This document shows positions 26,911-39,363 of a stretch of DNA of 43,457 nucleotides, piece after piece (position 1 is the first letter of the stretch; every line of letters starts with the position of its first letter). Position numbers and translations under genes: made by a program. The stretch covers positions 177,199 to 220,655 of the forward strand of contig BJOX01000048.1 in assembly GCA_009731375.1 (NCBI GenBank), given 5' to 3'. Below the pieces are notes generated by a model, which did no database searches, had not been told where the DNA came from, and saw only the letters and a list, made by a program, of their open reading frames with translations. The stretch comes from Paulinella micropora (Eukaryota > Cercozoa > Imbricatea > Euglyphida).

Positions 26911-29900
26911 TTAAAATCCGTAAGGCAGTGTAGAGATATGGTTCTCTTTAATTGGCTGTATTACTCTTTTTGTGTAAGTAAATGAAAATATCTTTTTCAA
27001 ATGTTCGGAGGTAATCGTTTTGTCTTTTTTGTTCCTCGTAATTTTGCTGTGGTTGTGTATTGCTACATTTCCATTCTCAGCCACATTCTTTGCTATGTGT
27101 TTTTCTCCTTCTGTCTCCAATAATGCTTCTAATTCCTCATATGCTTTCTTTGATAGTTTTTCGTCCTTTATTCCCAGACCATTGCTTATCACACTAAACA
27201 TATTTACCAAGTTCAGTTTCCTGCAAGTGTCGTAGTTCATAGAAAAGCCTTTCAGTTTCATTTTTGTTGTGCCGTCGTTTAGTATGTAGCCGTAGGACTT
27301 AGGCCCCGAGCCCACAAATGTAGTTATCTTTCTGCTTACTTTTGTCTTTTTGTCTATTAGTTCGTCTGTCCATTGTCCTAATAAGTCGCCTGCCGGTATT
27401 GTTGTCTGTCCTTGTTTTTCATCAACTGAATATATTATGCTGTCTGTGTCGTGATATAATACCCTGTCTCCCAATCTATCCATCATATCATGCAATCTCA
27501 TTTGTGCGTGTGCTGTTGTGAATAAAGCCACACATATGTTTGTGTTGTAAGGGTCTGACACTTTTTCGGGGTGTAGATTGTAGGATAGTTCAAGGCATTC
27601 TTTATTTATCATATTGATTGAGATTTCGTTTATGTCTTTGTCATTTAGTATTTTGTATAATTCTGCCTCACTCCTGACGATTGTCGTCTGTGTCTTGTTG
27701 CTTTGTTGTCCAAACTTTCCCCACAGAGAATTCAGACATAGTTTTGCGACTGCCCTCCTTCCTTCATTCTTTTCTATTTTGCTTTTGTCCAACTTAATAC
27801 CCATCTTTTCCTCATAGTCCTTTATGTAATTGACTTTTTGTTGCTCCGTTTCCACATTTGACGGGTAGCCACTTGCTCTTGCTTTACTTGTAGAAAGGCT
27901 TTTATGTAGTCTTTGAATAGGGTTGTTGTTTGTTGTTCCCAGTGCCACACCTCATAAACTTTAATGATATTATAACCTTTTTCCATTGCTTTATAAATGA
28001 GTGGTGTTGCACAAGTGCCTGTGAGTGCCCTCTCTGTGTCGTCGTGCTGACATTTGTCATGAATAATACATCATCTTTCCTCTATCTTGACAGGGTAGGA
28101 CGGGGTGAAGTAGTCCCCTAGGCGGTAGCATTTTAACTTTGGCTAATCCAAATGCTGTCTTTTACTTTATCATTTGTAAATCTGCCTTAATTACCTTATG
28201 ATGTCCGAGAGGGTAGGGGTAATAAAACATAACAGACTGATAGAAGCAGCATATGTCTATGTATTTGGCGTATTGTTGTTCATTCATTGCCCTCCAATAT
28301 AAAGATAGAGCATTTGTCCTTCCCCCAAACATCGCGTGTCGTGGGTTAATTGTCTCTTGCTCCATTAATGTCTCTTCTATGTTCCTTTTGAATTCCCGCC
28401 TTACTCTTATTCTGTTCCACGTACAACCCCATATTGTTATTAAATTATTCGCTTCCTCGTGTTGCTTTATTAAAGTTTCCCGTCGTTTTGTTTCCTTGTA
28501 TAATTGTCCAAATTTCTTATTAACAGATTGCTTTTTATTCATTTGATTGCCGTCATAACACTCAGGACACCCGTGCCAGTAGCACCCGTGAAACTCATAT
28601 GTCGTTTTTGTCTTCGGGTCATATCCGTCTAAGTATGCCTTACCTGCGCCTTTTAAATATATCATTTTTTCTTTTCCATTTAATCCGTGCTGAATGGTTG
28701 TATTGTCTTTCTTCTCTCTGTATGATAGCCACTCCACGCACATACGGCTCGTTTTTCCTTTGTCTGTTCTGTGTGTTGGTATGACTGCTATGCTATCTGT
28801 CGGCATATAGATTGCTTTATATAATGCCATACAGGTAGATACGATAGTTGTATTGGAATGGGTCTATGCCGAATTCTAGAAAACTCTCTCTAAATTTCAT
28901 ACACCCCCTTCTCAATATATCCACATCACTATGACAATATGCTTCCATTTCTTTTTTGAAATCAAACACTTTGTCATTCTGTTCTTCATACCATTTCAGA
29001 AATTCTTGTCGTTTATGTTTTGAAAATGTGTTGTAACCGTAATAGTCCTTGTCTGGTATTGCCCCTACATAATTTTGATTTGCCTCAGTATTGAAGAAGT
29101 GAGGGAAAAATCCTTTCTTTAATTCATCTAAACCAAAAGTTTCAGGAAAATCAGATAGAGGCATAGTTAGGAAAGAAAGACTATCAATAAATCTAATCTT
29201 ACCCACAGCCATCATCATAATCTTACCCCTTGATATATGACAAATGGTGAAATGCCTTTTTCTAGTAACCACTTAAGCACGAATTGACAATCATAACCCC
29301 TCGCATTATGTGCTATGAATGTGAAGTCCTTGTGTTGATTGCCAAATGCCCAATTACAAAACTTGTCTATGCTTTTGTGTATAATTGGTGTGCTGTCTGT
29401 GAAATACTGACTCACTGAATGGTTAATGATATGTGTGCCTGTCTCCTGAGTTGCCTCAAAATCAAAGAACACATATTTATCAGAGGGTTTATGTATTTCT
29501 TTTTGTTTCATATTACACCTATGCTCAAAGGGTTGTAAGATTTACAATTTTTACATTTGTCATAACCGCACTTATGTTCGCCTGTGTATGTCTTAGAGCA
29601 GTTAAGGCATTTCTTTTTTGTTTCACAAGTGCTTGCGCTGTGATTGGTGAAGCATTCATCATTTGGAAATTTACGATTACATTTTTCGCATTGTTTCCAT
29701 TTTGTTATGTTGTTATACCCCTTACATCCATCCGTAAGGCATATATTACATTTCGCCACACAGGAATGATTATGCTCATAACCCTTCATACACTGCTCGC
29801 AAAAGTTTCGTTTTGATAGGAATGCCTTCATGCTAACTATGGTGTCGTAATGATTTTTGGTTTTGAGTATGTATATGTGTTTGTATGGTTGCTCCTTTTC

Positions 29901-30536
29901 ATCTTTCAATTCGGTTTTATATATTATCTTGTCTGGATGTTCAACAATTACTATGTTGTATTTTATATGACNNNNNNNNNNTATAAATCTTTTATGACAC
30001 CGGCCTCCTCGTGTAACTTATGATGTATTTGCCAGTTCGTCCTGTATCCTGCGACCCTTCCTTATTTGTTCGTATTTGTTGTGTTTCTCTATCTTGGCTG
30101 TTGCCACAACGATAGCCCTTGCCAGACATATGTTGTCGTCGTTGTTTATTTGTATCACTCCTTTCTTTTTGTAAATGTCCTCCTGTGTTATTGCTTTCAA
30201 TCTAGCCCCTCCCTCTGGCATCCTTACTCCCATAAAATTGTAATCAATTGATTCCATTGTCGCCCCTTCCATCCACACTTCGTCGTTTGATCGTAAAATC
30301 TTTGTAAGTCTTTCTAATATGTCTTGTAAGTCAAAGTCTTTTACTTTTACGAGTTCATTTTTTGTTTGTACATTCCACGACTCTGGAATAGCCGATATCC
30401 TTACTTGTATTTTGTCGTTTGGTTTATATAAAGACTTAAAATCATCTACGATTGTGCCAATCATTTTTATAATATCTTCCAACGAAAACTTTTTAATCTT
30501 TTGAGAAAAGTTTTTATTGATTTTTACATTATACAT
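26911..30536 (-). pseudogene. protein-primed family B DNA polymerase (Polinton type), disrupted
   Basis: Replicates the element. Reading along the minus strand: an N-terminal region with DNICLARAIVVATAKIEKH near 30100; the N gap; a zinc-cluster region with CxxC motifs (CEQCMKGYEHNHSC); exonuclease motif I DFEATQETGTH; motif II HNARGYDCQFVLKWL; motif III AYCHSDVDIL; palm motif A DICCFYQSV (28231-28260, altered from the usual SLYP core); motif B AKLCLNSLWGKFGQ near 27710-27750; motif C HDTDS (DTDS at 27439-27450); and GPKSYGY. Frame changes occur near 29525, 29230, 28830, 28150 and within 27950-28160. Catalytic aspartates survive, but the gene is not a single frame. The N-terminal limit is uncertain, because the gene at 30524 may be fused. 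Confidence 0.9.
29972..29981. other. assembly gap (10 N) inside the polymerase gene
   Basis: Run of ten N between the N-terminal region and the zinc-cluster region. Confidence 1.
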
Positions 30537-30829
30537 GACTGCCCCACTGGTAAATCGTGTTTTATGTTTTGTCGTATTAATTTATAACCATTGAAGTCTA
30601 TGACATTTGGCTCTTCCCTTTTTCGCTCTTTTATTTCCCTTTGTTTTCTGTTGGGCATTACATACTGCTCTGGGTTTGGTAGTGCCCCTCTTGGTGTTGT
30701 TATGTCGTAAAACCTCTTGCCGTTTGATTTTTTTACATAGAGTTTGTTTTGCCGTATTTGGAATTGTATGCCCTGTTCTGTGAGCTTGTCAAGGCTCCAA
30801 GTTTGCCCCCCGTAGTCTATGCTTGACAT
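30524..30829 (-). CDS. unrecognised protein upstream of, or N-terminal to, the polymerase
   Basis: Starts MSSIDYGGQTWSLDKLTEQG after AATATAACC; an in-frame ATG nine codons further upstream is possible. It reads IQFQIRQNKLYVKKSNGKRF and a Pro/Arg-rich part, ending GQSCIM. The stop overlaps the next frame's ATG by 13 bases. Either a separate 100-residue protein coupled to the polymerase, or the polymerase N-terminus separated by a frameshift, given the many indels in this gene. Confidence 0.5.
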   Translation of the reverse strand: MSSIDYGGQTWSLDKLTEQGIQFQIRQNKLYVKKSNGKRFYDITTPRGALPNPEQYVMPNRKQREIKERKREEPNVIDFNGYKLIRQNIKHDLPVGQSCIM

Positions 30830-30856
30830 GGTTATATTAGGGTTTTGATTTTTCAA

Positions 30857-31047
30857 AAATAAAATAAATATATCTATATAGATATATATATTTTATCTAT
30901 TATACCTATATATATTATATCCTTAACATAAAATTTATATCATTTTTCATAGGGCGATATTTAGTCCTTCAACGAGCCTTTGAAAAGTTTTGCCAAGGAC
31001 AGAGCAGGATTAAGAGCATTTACTATTGCATAGGAAGATGGAGTAAG
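30857..31047. promoter_or_regulatory. AT-rich right spacer with 20-bp perfect palindrome
   Basis: Contains ATATATCTATATAGATATAT at 30868-30887, a perfect palindrome in an almost pure A/T tract upstream of the minus-strand replication genes. A promoter or replication-related site is possible from position only. The last 90 bp before the right direct repeat are ordinary mixed sequence. Confidence 0.4.
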
Positions 31048-31296
31048 ACTACTATAGGTACTACTATAGGACAGTTATCTTTATATTCATATACATAAAT
31101 TTAACTCATTTCACCATATTTTGCTCCTATTAATCAACAAAAACTAGCAAAACTAGAAAATCGCACCTTTTCGCAAACTATTAATACTAAGCATCCTTAT
31201 CCCCCTTTTTTTATTCTTTCTCGGTGTCCTGAGCCCCCTTATCTTTTTCCCAAAAAAAAAATGTGCTCTGTATTGAAAGTTGGTAAATAAAAGAAT
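31048..31296 (+). repeat. right ~250-bp direct repeat flanking the viral block
   Basis: Begins ACTACTATAGGTACTACTAT, same orientation as 10823-11073, and matches it throughout with small differences, for example GGACAG for GGGCAG and TTTTGCTCCT for TTTCGCTCTCCT. Confidence 0.9.
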
Positions 31297-31348
31297 AAAT
31301 ATTATTTAAAGAAATGAAAAATTATATTACATATATAAATAATATACG

Positions 31349-31545
31349 ATGGGTAGAACCAAAGTATTTACAGACGAAGAAATCAGGCAAAGGAATTCAG
31401 AACGAATGAGAATTTATAATATAAAAATAAAGAGAAAGCACAGCAGAGGGCTAAGGACTACTACTACAAGATCAAGGAGGTCATATTGAAGAAAGCAAAG
31501 GAGAAAAGGGAAAAGGAGAAGGTTGACCTCGCAACATTCCATGCA
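31349..31545 (+). pseudogene. virus-like Lys-rich small gene beyond the right repeat, frameshifted and truncated
   Basis: ATG at 31349 starts MGRTKVFTDEEIRQRNSERM; that frame stops at 31487-31489. After about 31430 the neighbouring frame reads KDYYYKIKEVILKKAKEKRE and runs into the TACA microsatellite. It has the composition and AT-rich leader of the small viral genes here, so element-like sequence extends past the right direct repeat. No family is recognised. Confidence 0.45.
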
Positions 31546-33524
31546 CACATACACACATACATGCATACATAAATACTTACGTATATGCATACATACACAC
31601 ATATCATAATGTGTATGTATGCATGCATGTATGTATGTATGTATGTATGTAGGTGTATGTATGTATGTATCTATGTGTATATATGTACATACATACATAC
31701 ATACATACAATACAAATACATACATACATACATACACACACATACATACATACATGCATACATGCATACATATACATACATGCATACATACATACATACA
31801 CATAGATACATACATATATACACCTACATACATACATACATACAAACATACACATACATACATGCATACAAACATACATACATACATACATACATGCCCA
31901 TTGCATACATACATACATATAATTATGCATACATGCATACATATATATATGCATGCATGTATGAATGTATGTATGTATGTCTGTATGTATGCATGTACAT
32001 TGTATGTACATTGTATGTAACATTGTATGTATGTGTGTTTATGTATGTCTGTATGTATGTATGTGTGTATGTATGTATCTATGTGTATGTATGTATGTAT
32101 GTATGTATGTATGTGTGTGTATGTATGTATGTACATTGTATGTATGTATGTATGTATGTATCTATGTACGTATGTATGTATGTATGTATTCGTATGTATG
32201 TATGTATGTATGCATGTATGTGTGTGTGCTTATGTATGTATGTATGCATGTATGTGTTTATGTATGTATGTATGTATGTATGTATTTACATTGTATGTAT
32301 ATTGTATGTACGTGTGTATGTGTTTATGTATGTATGTGTGTGTTTAGGTATGTATGTATGAATGTATGTGTGTATGTATGCATGTATGTATGTATGCATG
32401 TATGTATGGACATTGTATGTATGTGTGTATGTAGGTGTATGTATGTATGTATCTATGTGTATGTAGGTGTATGTATCTATGTATCTATGTGTATGCATGT
32501 ATGCATGTATGCATGTATGTATGCATGTATGTATGTAATATGTACATGCATGTATGTATGTGTGTGTGTGTGTATGTATGCATGTACGTATATACATTGT
32601 ATGTATGTATGTATGTGTGTATGTATGCATGCATGTATGTATGTATGTATGTATGTATTTATGTATGTATATGTGTGTGTTTATGTATGTATGTATGAGT
32701 GTATGTATGTATTTATGTATGTATGCATGTATGTATGCATGTATGCATGTATGTATGTATGTATGCATTTATGTATGTATGTATGCGTGTGTGTGTGTAT
32801 GTATGTATGTGTGTGTGTATGTATGTATGCATGTATGTATGTATGTGTATGTATGTGTATGTATGTACATTCTATGTACATTGTATGTATGTATGTATGT
32901 GTGTTTATGTATGTATGTATGTATGTATGTGTGTATGTATGCATGTATGCATGTATGATGCACATTGTATGTACATTGTATGTATGTATGTATGTATGAC
33001 TGTATGTATGTATGTATGTATGTAGGTGTATGTATGTATTTATCTATGTGTATGTATGCATGTATGTATGTATGCATGTATGCATGTATGCATGTATGTA
33101 TGTGTACATTGTATGTATGTATGTATGTATGTATGTATGTGCATTGTATGTATGTATGTATGTACATTGTATGTATTTATGTATGTACATTGTATGTGTA
33201 TTGTATGTATGTATGTATGTATGTACATTGTATGTATGTATGTATGTGTGTATGTATGTATGTGTGTGTATGTATGTATGTATGTATGTATGTATGTATA
33301 CATGTAAATTGTATGTATGTATTTATGTATGTATGTGTATGTATGTATGTATGTATGTATGTTCATTGTATATACATTGTATGCATGTATGTATGTATGT
33401 AAAGACAAATAGATATATATACACAGGATGCATTTATGTGTGTATATGTGTGTGTGTGTGTATGTATGTATGTAAATTGTATGTATGGTGTGAGTGTGTG
33501 TGTGAGTGTGTGTGTGTGTGTGTG
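31546..33524. repeat. ~2-kb (TGTA)n/(TACA)n array with strand switches
   Basis: Tetranucleotide array with frequent G/C variants (CATG, TGTG). It switches from TACA to TGTA orientation near 31605, back near 31687, and again near 31955, making large inverted repeats. All frames through it are artefacts of the repeat. Confidence 0.97.
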
Positions 33525-33533
33525 TGTACTACA

Positions 33534-33624
<91 letters not shown>

Positions 33625-33706
33625 TTACTACCACTACTACTGCTGCTACCTCTGGTACTACTACTACTATGCTGCTGCTGCTGCTACGATTACTACCACC
33701 ACCACC

Positions 33707-33758
<52 letters not shown>

Positions 33759-33882
33759 TTACTACTACTACAACTACTACTACTACCACAACAACAACAA
33801 CAACAACAATTACTACTACTACTACTACTACTACTACTGCTACTACTACTACTACTACTACATACTACATCTACATACTACA

Positions 33883-33948
<66 letters not shown>

Positions 33949-33950
33949 AT
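33525..33950. repeat. (CTA)n microsatellite with CTG, CAC and CAA variants
   Basis: CTA/ACT triplets interrupted near 33650-33720 and 33787-33810. Confidence 0.97.
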
Positions 33951-34696
<746 letters not shown>

Positions 34697-34700
34697 TCTG

Positions 34701-34755
<55 letters not shown>

Positions 34756-34794
34756 CACTACTACTTTTACTACTACTACTACTGCTACTACTTA

Positions 34795-34889
<95 letters not shown>

Positions 34890-35006
34890 GGACTACTACT
34901 GCTACTACTACTCCCAGTCTACTACTTCTACTAGCATGTCCACTCCCACTACTTACTACTAATTCCTCTATCACTACTACTACTACAACTACTATCACTG
35001 CAACAA

Positions 35007-35097
<91 letters not shown>

Positions 35098-35117
35098 GTA
35101 CTACTACTACTACTACT
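34697..35117. repeat. (CTA)n microsatellite
   Basis: CTA triplets with a short interruption near 34905-34975. Confidence 0.97.
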
Positions 35118-35195
35118 TACATGCTTATGTCATTGAATGGATGTATGTATAATGTTGTGTGTATATGATACTATGTATGTATGATCTGTTTAAAT

Positions 35196-36290
35196 GTGTA
35201 AATCGCGCTAACAGGCTTGGGCTTGCTCAAACAAAGCGAAACGCTCAGCGCAATCGATCCTCTGCACAATGTCAAAAACAGGTTTTTTGCAAATTTGAAT
35301 ACCTGATATCTGAACAAGTTCCGGAGTCCCAGAGCCTTTTCCGCCGGATACAATAGCATCCATCATCTTCCTAAACGTGCCGATTGCGCCAACTGGCTTG
35401 GGCTTGCTTAAACTACGCGGGAAGCATATCGCGATCAACTTCTGGCGTGATGTGTGAGACCGGTTTTTTCGATTGTGAACCCACAGATTTTCACTCTCAG
35501 AGGCTCTTTTGCTTTACACATTAGCTTATTATTAATCTGTCTGAGCGTGTAAATCGCGCTAACAGGCTTGGGCTTGCTCAAACAATGCGAAACGCTCAGC
35601 GCAATCGATCCTCTGCACAATGTAGGTTTTTTGCAAATTTGAATACCTGATATCTGAACAAGTTCCGAAGTCCCAGAGCCTTTTCCGCCGGATCCAATAG
35701 CATCCATCATCTTCCTAAACGTGCCGATTGCGCCAACTGGCTTGGGCTTGCTTAAACTACGCGGGAAGCATATCGCGATCAACTTCTTGCGTGATGTGTG
35801 AGACCGGTTTTTTCGATTGTGAACCCACAGATTTTCACTCTCAGAGGCTCTTTTGCTTTACACATTAGCTTATTATTAATCTGTCTGAGCGTGTAAATCG
35901 CGCTAAAAGGCTTGGGCTCGCTCAAACAAGGCGAAACGCTCAGCGCAATCGATCCCCTTCACAATGTCAAAAACAGGTTTTTTACATATTTGACGACCTG
36001 ATATCTAAACAAGTTCCGAAGTCCCAGAGGCTTATCCGCCGGATCCAATAGCATACCAGTCATCTACCTGAACGTGTCGATCGCGCTAACCTGCTTGGGC
36101 TTGCTCTCATCAACTGACCAGGAAGCTCATCGGAATTAATATCAGGCATGGTGTCCTATAGCTGATTTCTGATAGTACTTCTATTCATTCAAGACAAAAA
36201 TCTAAGGCATCAGAGGGTTTTCTGACAGGCCAATCAGCATAGCGTCGATCTCCACAAGTCTATCAAACACGCTAAGCTGCTTCTGCTTCC
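35196..36290 (-). repeat. dimeric satellite, ~351-bp units of two ~175-bp monomers, with decayed coding potential
   Basis: Unit starts (GTGTAAATCGCGCTAA) lie at 35196, 35547 and 35891. Each unit splits into two related monomers, both containing GGCTTGGGCTTGCT followed by a segment ending CAGAGGCTCTTTTG-like or CAGAGCCTTTTCC-like. On the minus strand the monomers read a protein repeat with SKPKPVSAIYTL or SKPKPVGAIGTF and a following AEKALGLRNL/AKEPLRVKI segment. A diverged copy extends to about 36290 (KQKQLSVFDRLVEIDAML). Stops and frame changes show that the coding is decayed or that the match is a relic. No known family is recognised. Confidence 0.75.
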
Positions 36291-37589
36291 TTCTCTACAC
36301 GGGAACCCCACCAGGACATCGTCTTTGCATCGTAAACTTGATTTTTTTACCTTACTAGTCACATTTGAAAGAAGGCAAAAATTCAGATAACGCCGGTCCC
36401 GGACGTGAAATTATTGCTGCATTCTTTTCCAGATCCCGCTCGATCCGGCGAGCTACTGTGCTTCACCAGCCGGTTCCAACTGCCTTCAAACGAATCAATT
36501 TCAAATATACATTTCTGTTCAAAAACACCAAAATAAAAAAAAAAGTTGTTTTTTTGAGCTAGTGACCGGAGTTTTTACGTTACGAACCTCAAACCAAGAG
36601 GAATATTCCGCCTCTTTTTTTGCGGGAAAAATGGGACTAATACTTTTATCGCATTCCCGGGGGGTCGATTTTAGTCATCGACAGCCCTAAGTACCAATAA
36701 GCACGCACAATATAAGCGTTTTAAGCACAGTAGTGGCACGAGAGAACGTCAGCGGCCTTGGCAAGCGGCGGGCCCGGTCAACCTTGCGGACTCATATTTT
36801 CCGAGCCGATGATTTTTAGCTATGATTTTGTTCATGGTGGTGATGGCCCGAGTCTGCCCGCCGAGACTGATTACTGGCAAGGCCGGGACCTCATCATCAT
36901 GTGGCTCCCATCTGGCAGTTTCCAGATTTCTCTGACATCATGTCCTTTAAGCGATTGGAGTCCGAGCGGTGGAAAAAACAATGTTTTTAATTTGTGCTAG
37001 AGTCGCGGAGTGAAGCGGAGTGGTTTCAAGTTGGTGAGTGACATCAAAAACTCAGGACTGTTACATCAATAGAAAATTTGAAATTTGAATGTTTTTTTTA
37101 CCCCAAACAGGCTAAAATGTTGATTCCTTTAATATACATGATAAAGTATTGATTTTATGAGTCTGAGTAGTCACATGATCGTATTTTGCAATTTTAAAAT
37201 TCTTGCAAAAAAATCTGAAGCCCAAGTTTAAATATTTTGCTTATATCCGACCTGTCTCGTAACTGTGATTATTACCCAATGATTATTGTCCAATTCTGGA
37301 TGCAAATAAAGTCCGTTACGTCCGTTAGAATTTACAGGTTATTCGACTATATATACGAATAAAATACTTTCCCACTCATAAAAGCAATTACTAACGGTAA
37401 ACGTAATTAACCATCCAACGATATCCTGTCTCAGAAATGACTGACTACACCGTGACTGCAAACGATCAATTTAAAATCACTCCCGCCGCGGGCCGCCGCG
37501 GCCTGAGGCTGTCCGGCACGACAGGATAAACAACACGGTGAGTTTCGACACAAGTTTGGATTTTTTATAAATATAAAAAACACTTGTTT
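36291..37589. other. no confident gene
   Basis: Unique, mixed-composition sequence. Short frames, including one at 36758-37000 from an ATG, lack domain features. A segment near 36660-36690 (TCATCGACAGCCCTAAGTAC) resembles the complement of 9622-9645, perhaps a small dispersed element. Confidence 0.5.
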
Positions 37590-38835
37590 TATTGAAAAAA
37601 TCAAAGATTAGGATGTGTTGAAACATAATAAATAAATTTTGTTGAAATTTTTGTGAATTTTTGAATTTTCTAGCCGTTAAACGGTCGGTCACAGATTTCT
37701 ATCTCCCGTTTATCTCCCCAACTCTCCTGACTAGTTCTTGCTTGGTTTTTCACACTAAATCATACATATATTCTTTATTTTTATACATTATAATGATTTT
37801 TCAAGTTTCGATTTTATCTAAAAATTCAAATTTGAATGTTGGGTAACTGTTAACTGTTTTTTTCAACTCTACTAAGTTATTACTGTCACGAGTAGAAGGA
37901 TGAAAAGACTTGAAGCAGAATGAGATATACTTTGATTTTATTGAAAAGATAAAAGATTAGGGTAGATTTTGATTATTTCAATGATCACTTTTGTTGAAAT
38001 CTTTTTGAATTTTTGAATTTTCTAGCTGTTAAACTGTCGGTCACAGATTTCTATCTTCCGTTTATCTCCCCCACTCTCCTGACTAGTTCGTGCTTGGTTT
38101 TTGACACCAAATCATACATATATTCTTTATTTTTATACATTATACTATGATGATTTTTTCGATTTTATCTAAAAACATTCAAAATTTGAATGTTGGGTAA
38201 CGGTTAACCATATGATGTTTTTTCCAAGTCTCATGATTATTACTGTCCGAGCCACGAGTAGGATGAAAAGACCGTGACTCTGACTTGAAGCAGACAGCCT
38301 TCATCATGCTACTTTGATTTTATTGAAAAGATAACTTGAAGATTAGGGTAGATTTTGATTATCATAAGTTTCAATCACTTCAAGTTGTTCACTGACTTGA
38401 ACTCTTTTTTTGAATTTTCAAATTTTCTAACAGTTAAAACTGACTGAGGTCAGTTATTAATACCTGGCTTAGTCTCAGTGACAGCCTACGGTCTATCTCA
38501 CACACTTTCCCGACTCGTTCTGTCTTGCTTGTTTTTTTTTCCATAAAATCATATTTATATATATTTTAAATTGATAAACTATAATGATTTTATCATGATA
38601 TTTTATTTAAAAATTCAGTATTTGAATATTTGGAAACTGTTAACTATTGTTCAAGTTACGGAAGGAGTATGTTTGCCACTTCAGGTTCAAGTTGCAAGTG
38701 TAACACAAATACTTGCAGTTTTTTCAACATGCAAGTAATTTTTTTTTTACTTTTATAAAATATAATGATTTTATTATATTTTATTTTCAGGCAAAAAATT
38801 CAAAATTTAAATGTTAGGTAACTGTTACTTGTTTT
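37590..38835 (+). repeat. AT-rich tandem repeat, three and a part copies, ~350-405 bp
   Basis: Shared order: ATTGAAAA...GATTAGG, TTGAATTTTCTAG, CGTTAAACGGTCGGTCACAG, CTCTCCTGACTAGTTC, TTTTTATACATTATAATGAT, AATTTGAATGTTGGGTAACTG. Copies start near 37590, 37944 and 38320, with a partial copy at 38740-38832; the third is most diverged. Confidence 0.8.
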
Positions 38836-38959
38836 TATATTATTGTGTCCTGCCAAACCTAATTGCCAAACTAACCTCTGCACCGGTTCTGAATCCATCT
38901 TACTGAATTTATGAAAATTGATTATTAATAACATACTAATAACTTAAAAGTTAGTTTAT

Positions 38960-38988
38960 ATATACATACATACATACATGCATACGTC

Positions 38989-39028
<40 letters not shown>

Positions 39029-39290
39029 CATTACTATTACTACTACTGCTACTACTACTAGTAACAATAATTAGTTAAAAATTTAATATTAAATTATTTG
39101 AAGTTTGTGACCTTAACTTTCCTTGCCTCGAGGGAGGAGGAGGGGGGGGGGGGGGGGGGGGGGGAGGGGGGNNNNNNNNNNTACGTACGTATGTATGTAT
39201 GTATGCATGTACGTACGTATGTATGTATGTATGTATGTATGTATGTATCTATGTATGTACGCAGGTATGTATGTATGTATGTATGTGTAT

Positions 39291-39363
<73 letters not shown>

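Larger units (their letters stand above)
10823..31545. mobile_element. integrated Maverick/Polinton-type virus
   Basis: The region combines the defining Polinton genes: rve-type integrase, protein-primed PolB, FtsK/HerA-like packaging ATPase, Ulp1/adenain-like protease, major capsid protein and a penton candidate, packed in about 20 kb with short spacers. Flanking sequence is host-type repeat DNA. The limits given are the outer edge of the left ~250-bp direct repeat and the end of the last virus-like frame beyond the right repeat; true ends and target-site duplications were not identified. Many genes are broken by single-base indels or stops, so the copy is likely an inactive endogenous element unless these are assembly errors. 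Confidence 0.9.

Noticed and set aside
35208-35782. Two minus-strand frames as intact genes
   Set aside because: They are successive units of the satellite repeat; other units carry stops and frame changes, so they are reported as a repeat with decayed coding potential.
36758-37000. 80-residue plus-strand frame
   Set aside because: Ordinary length for chance, no domain, no supporting signals.
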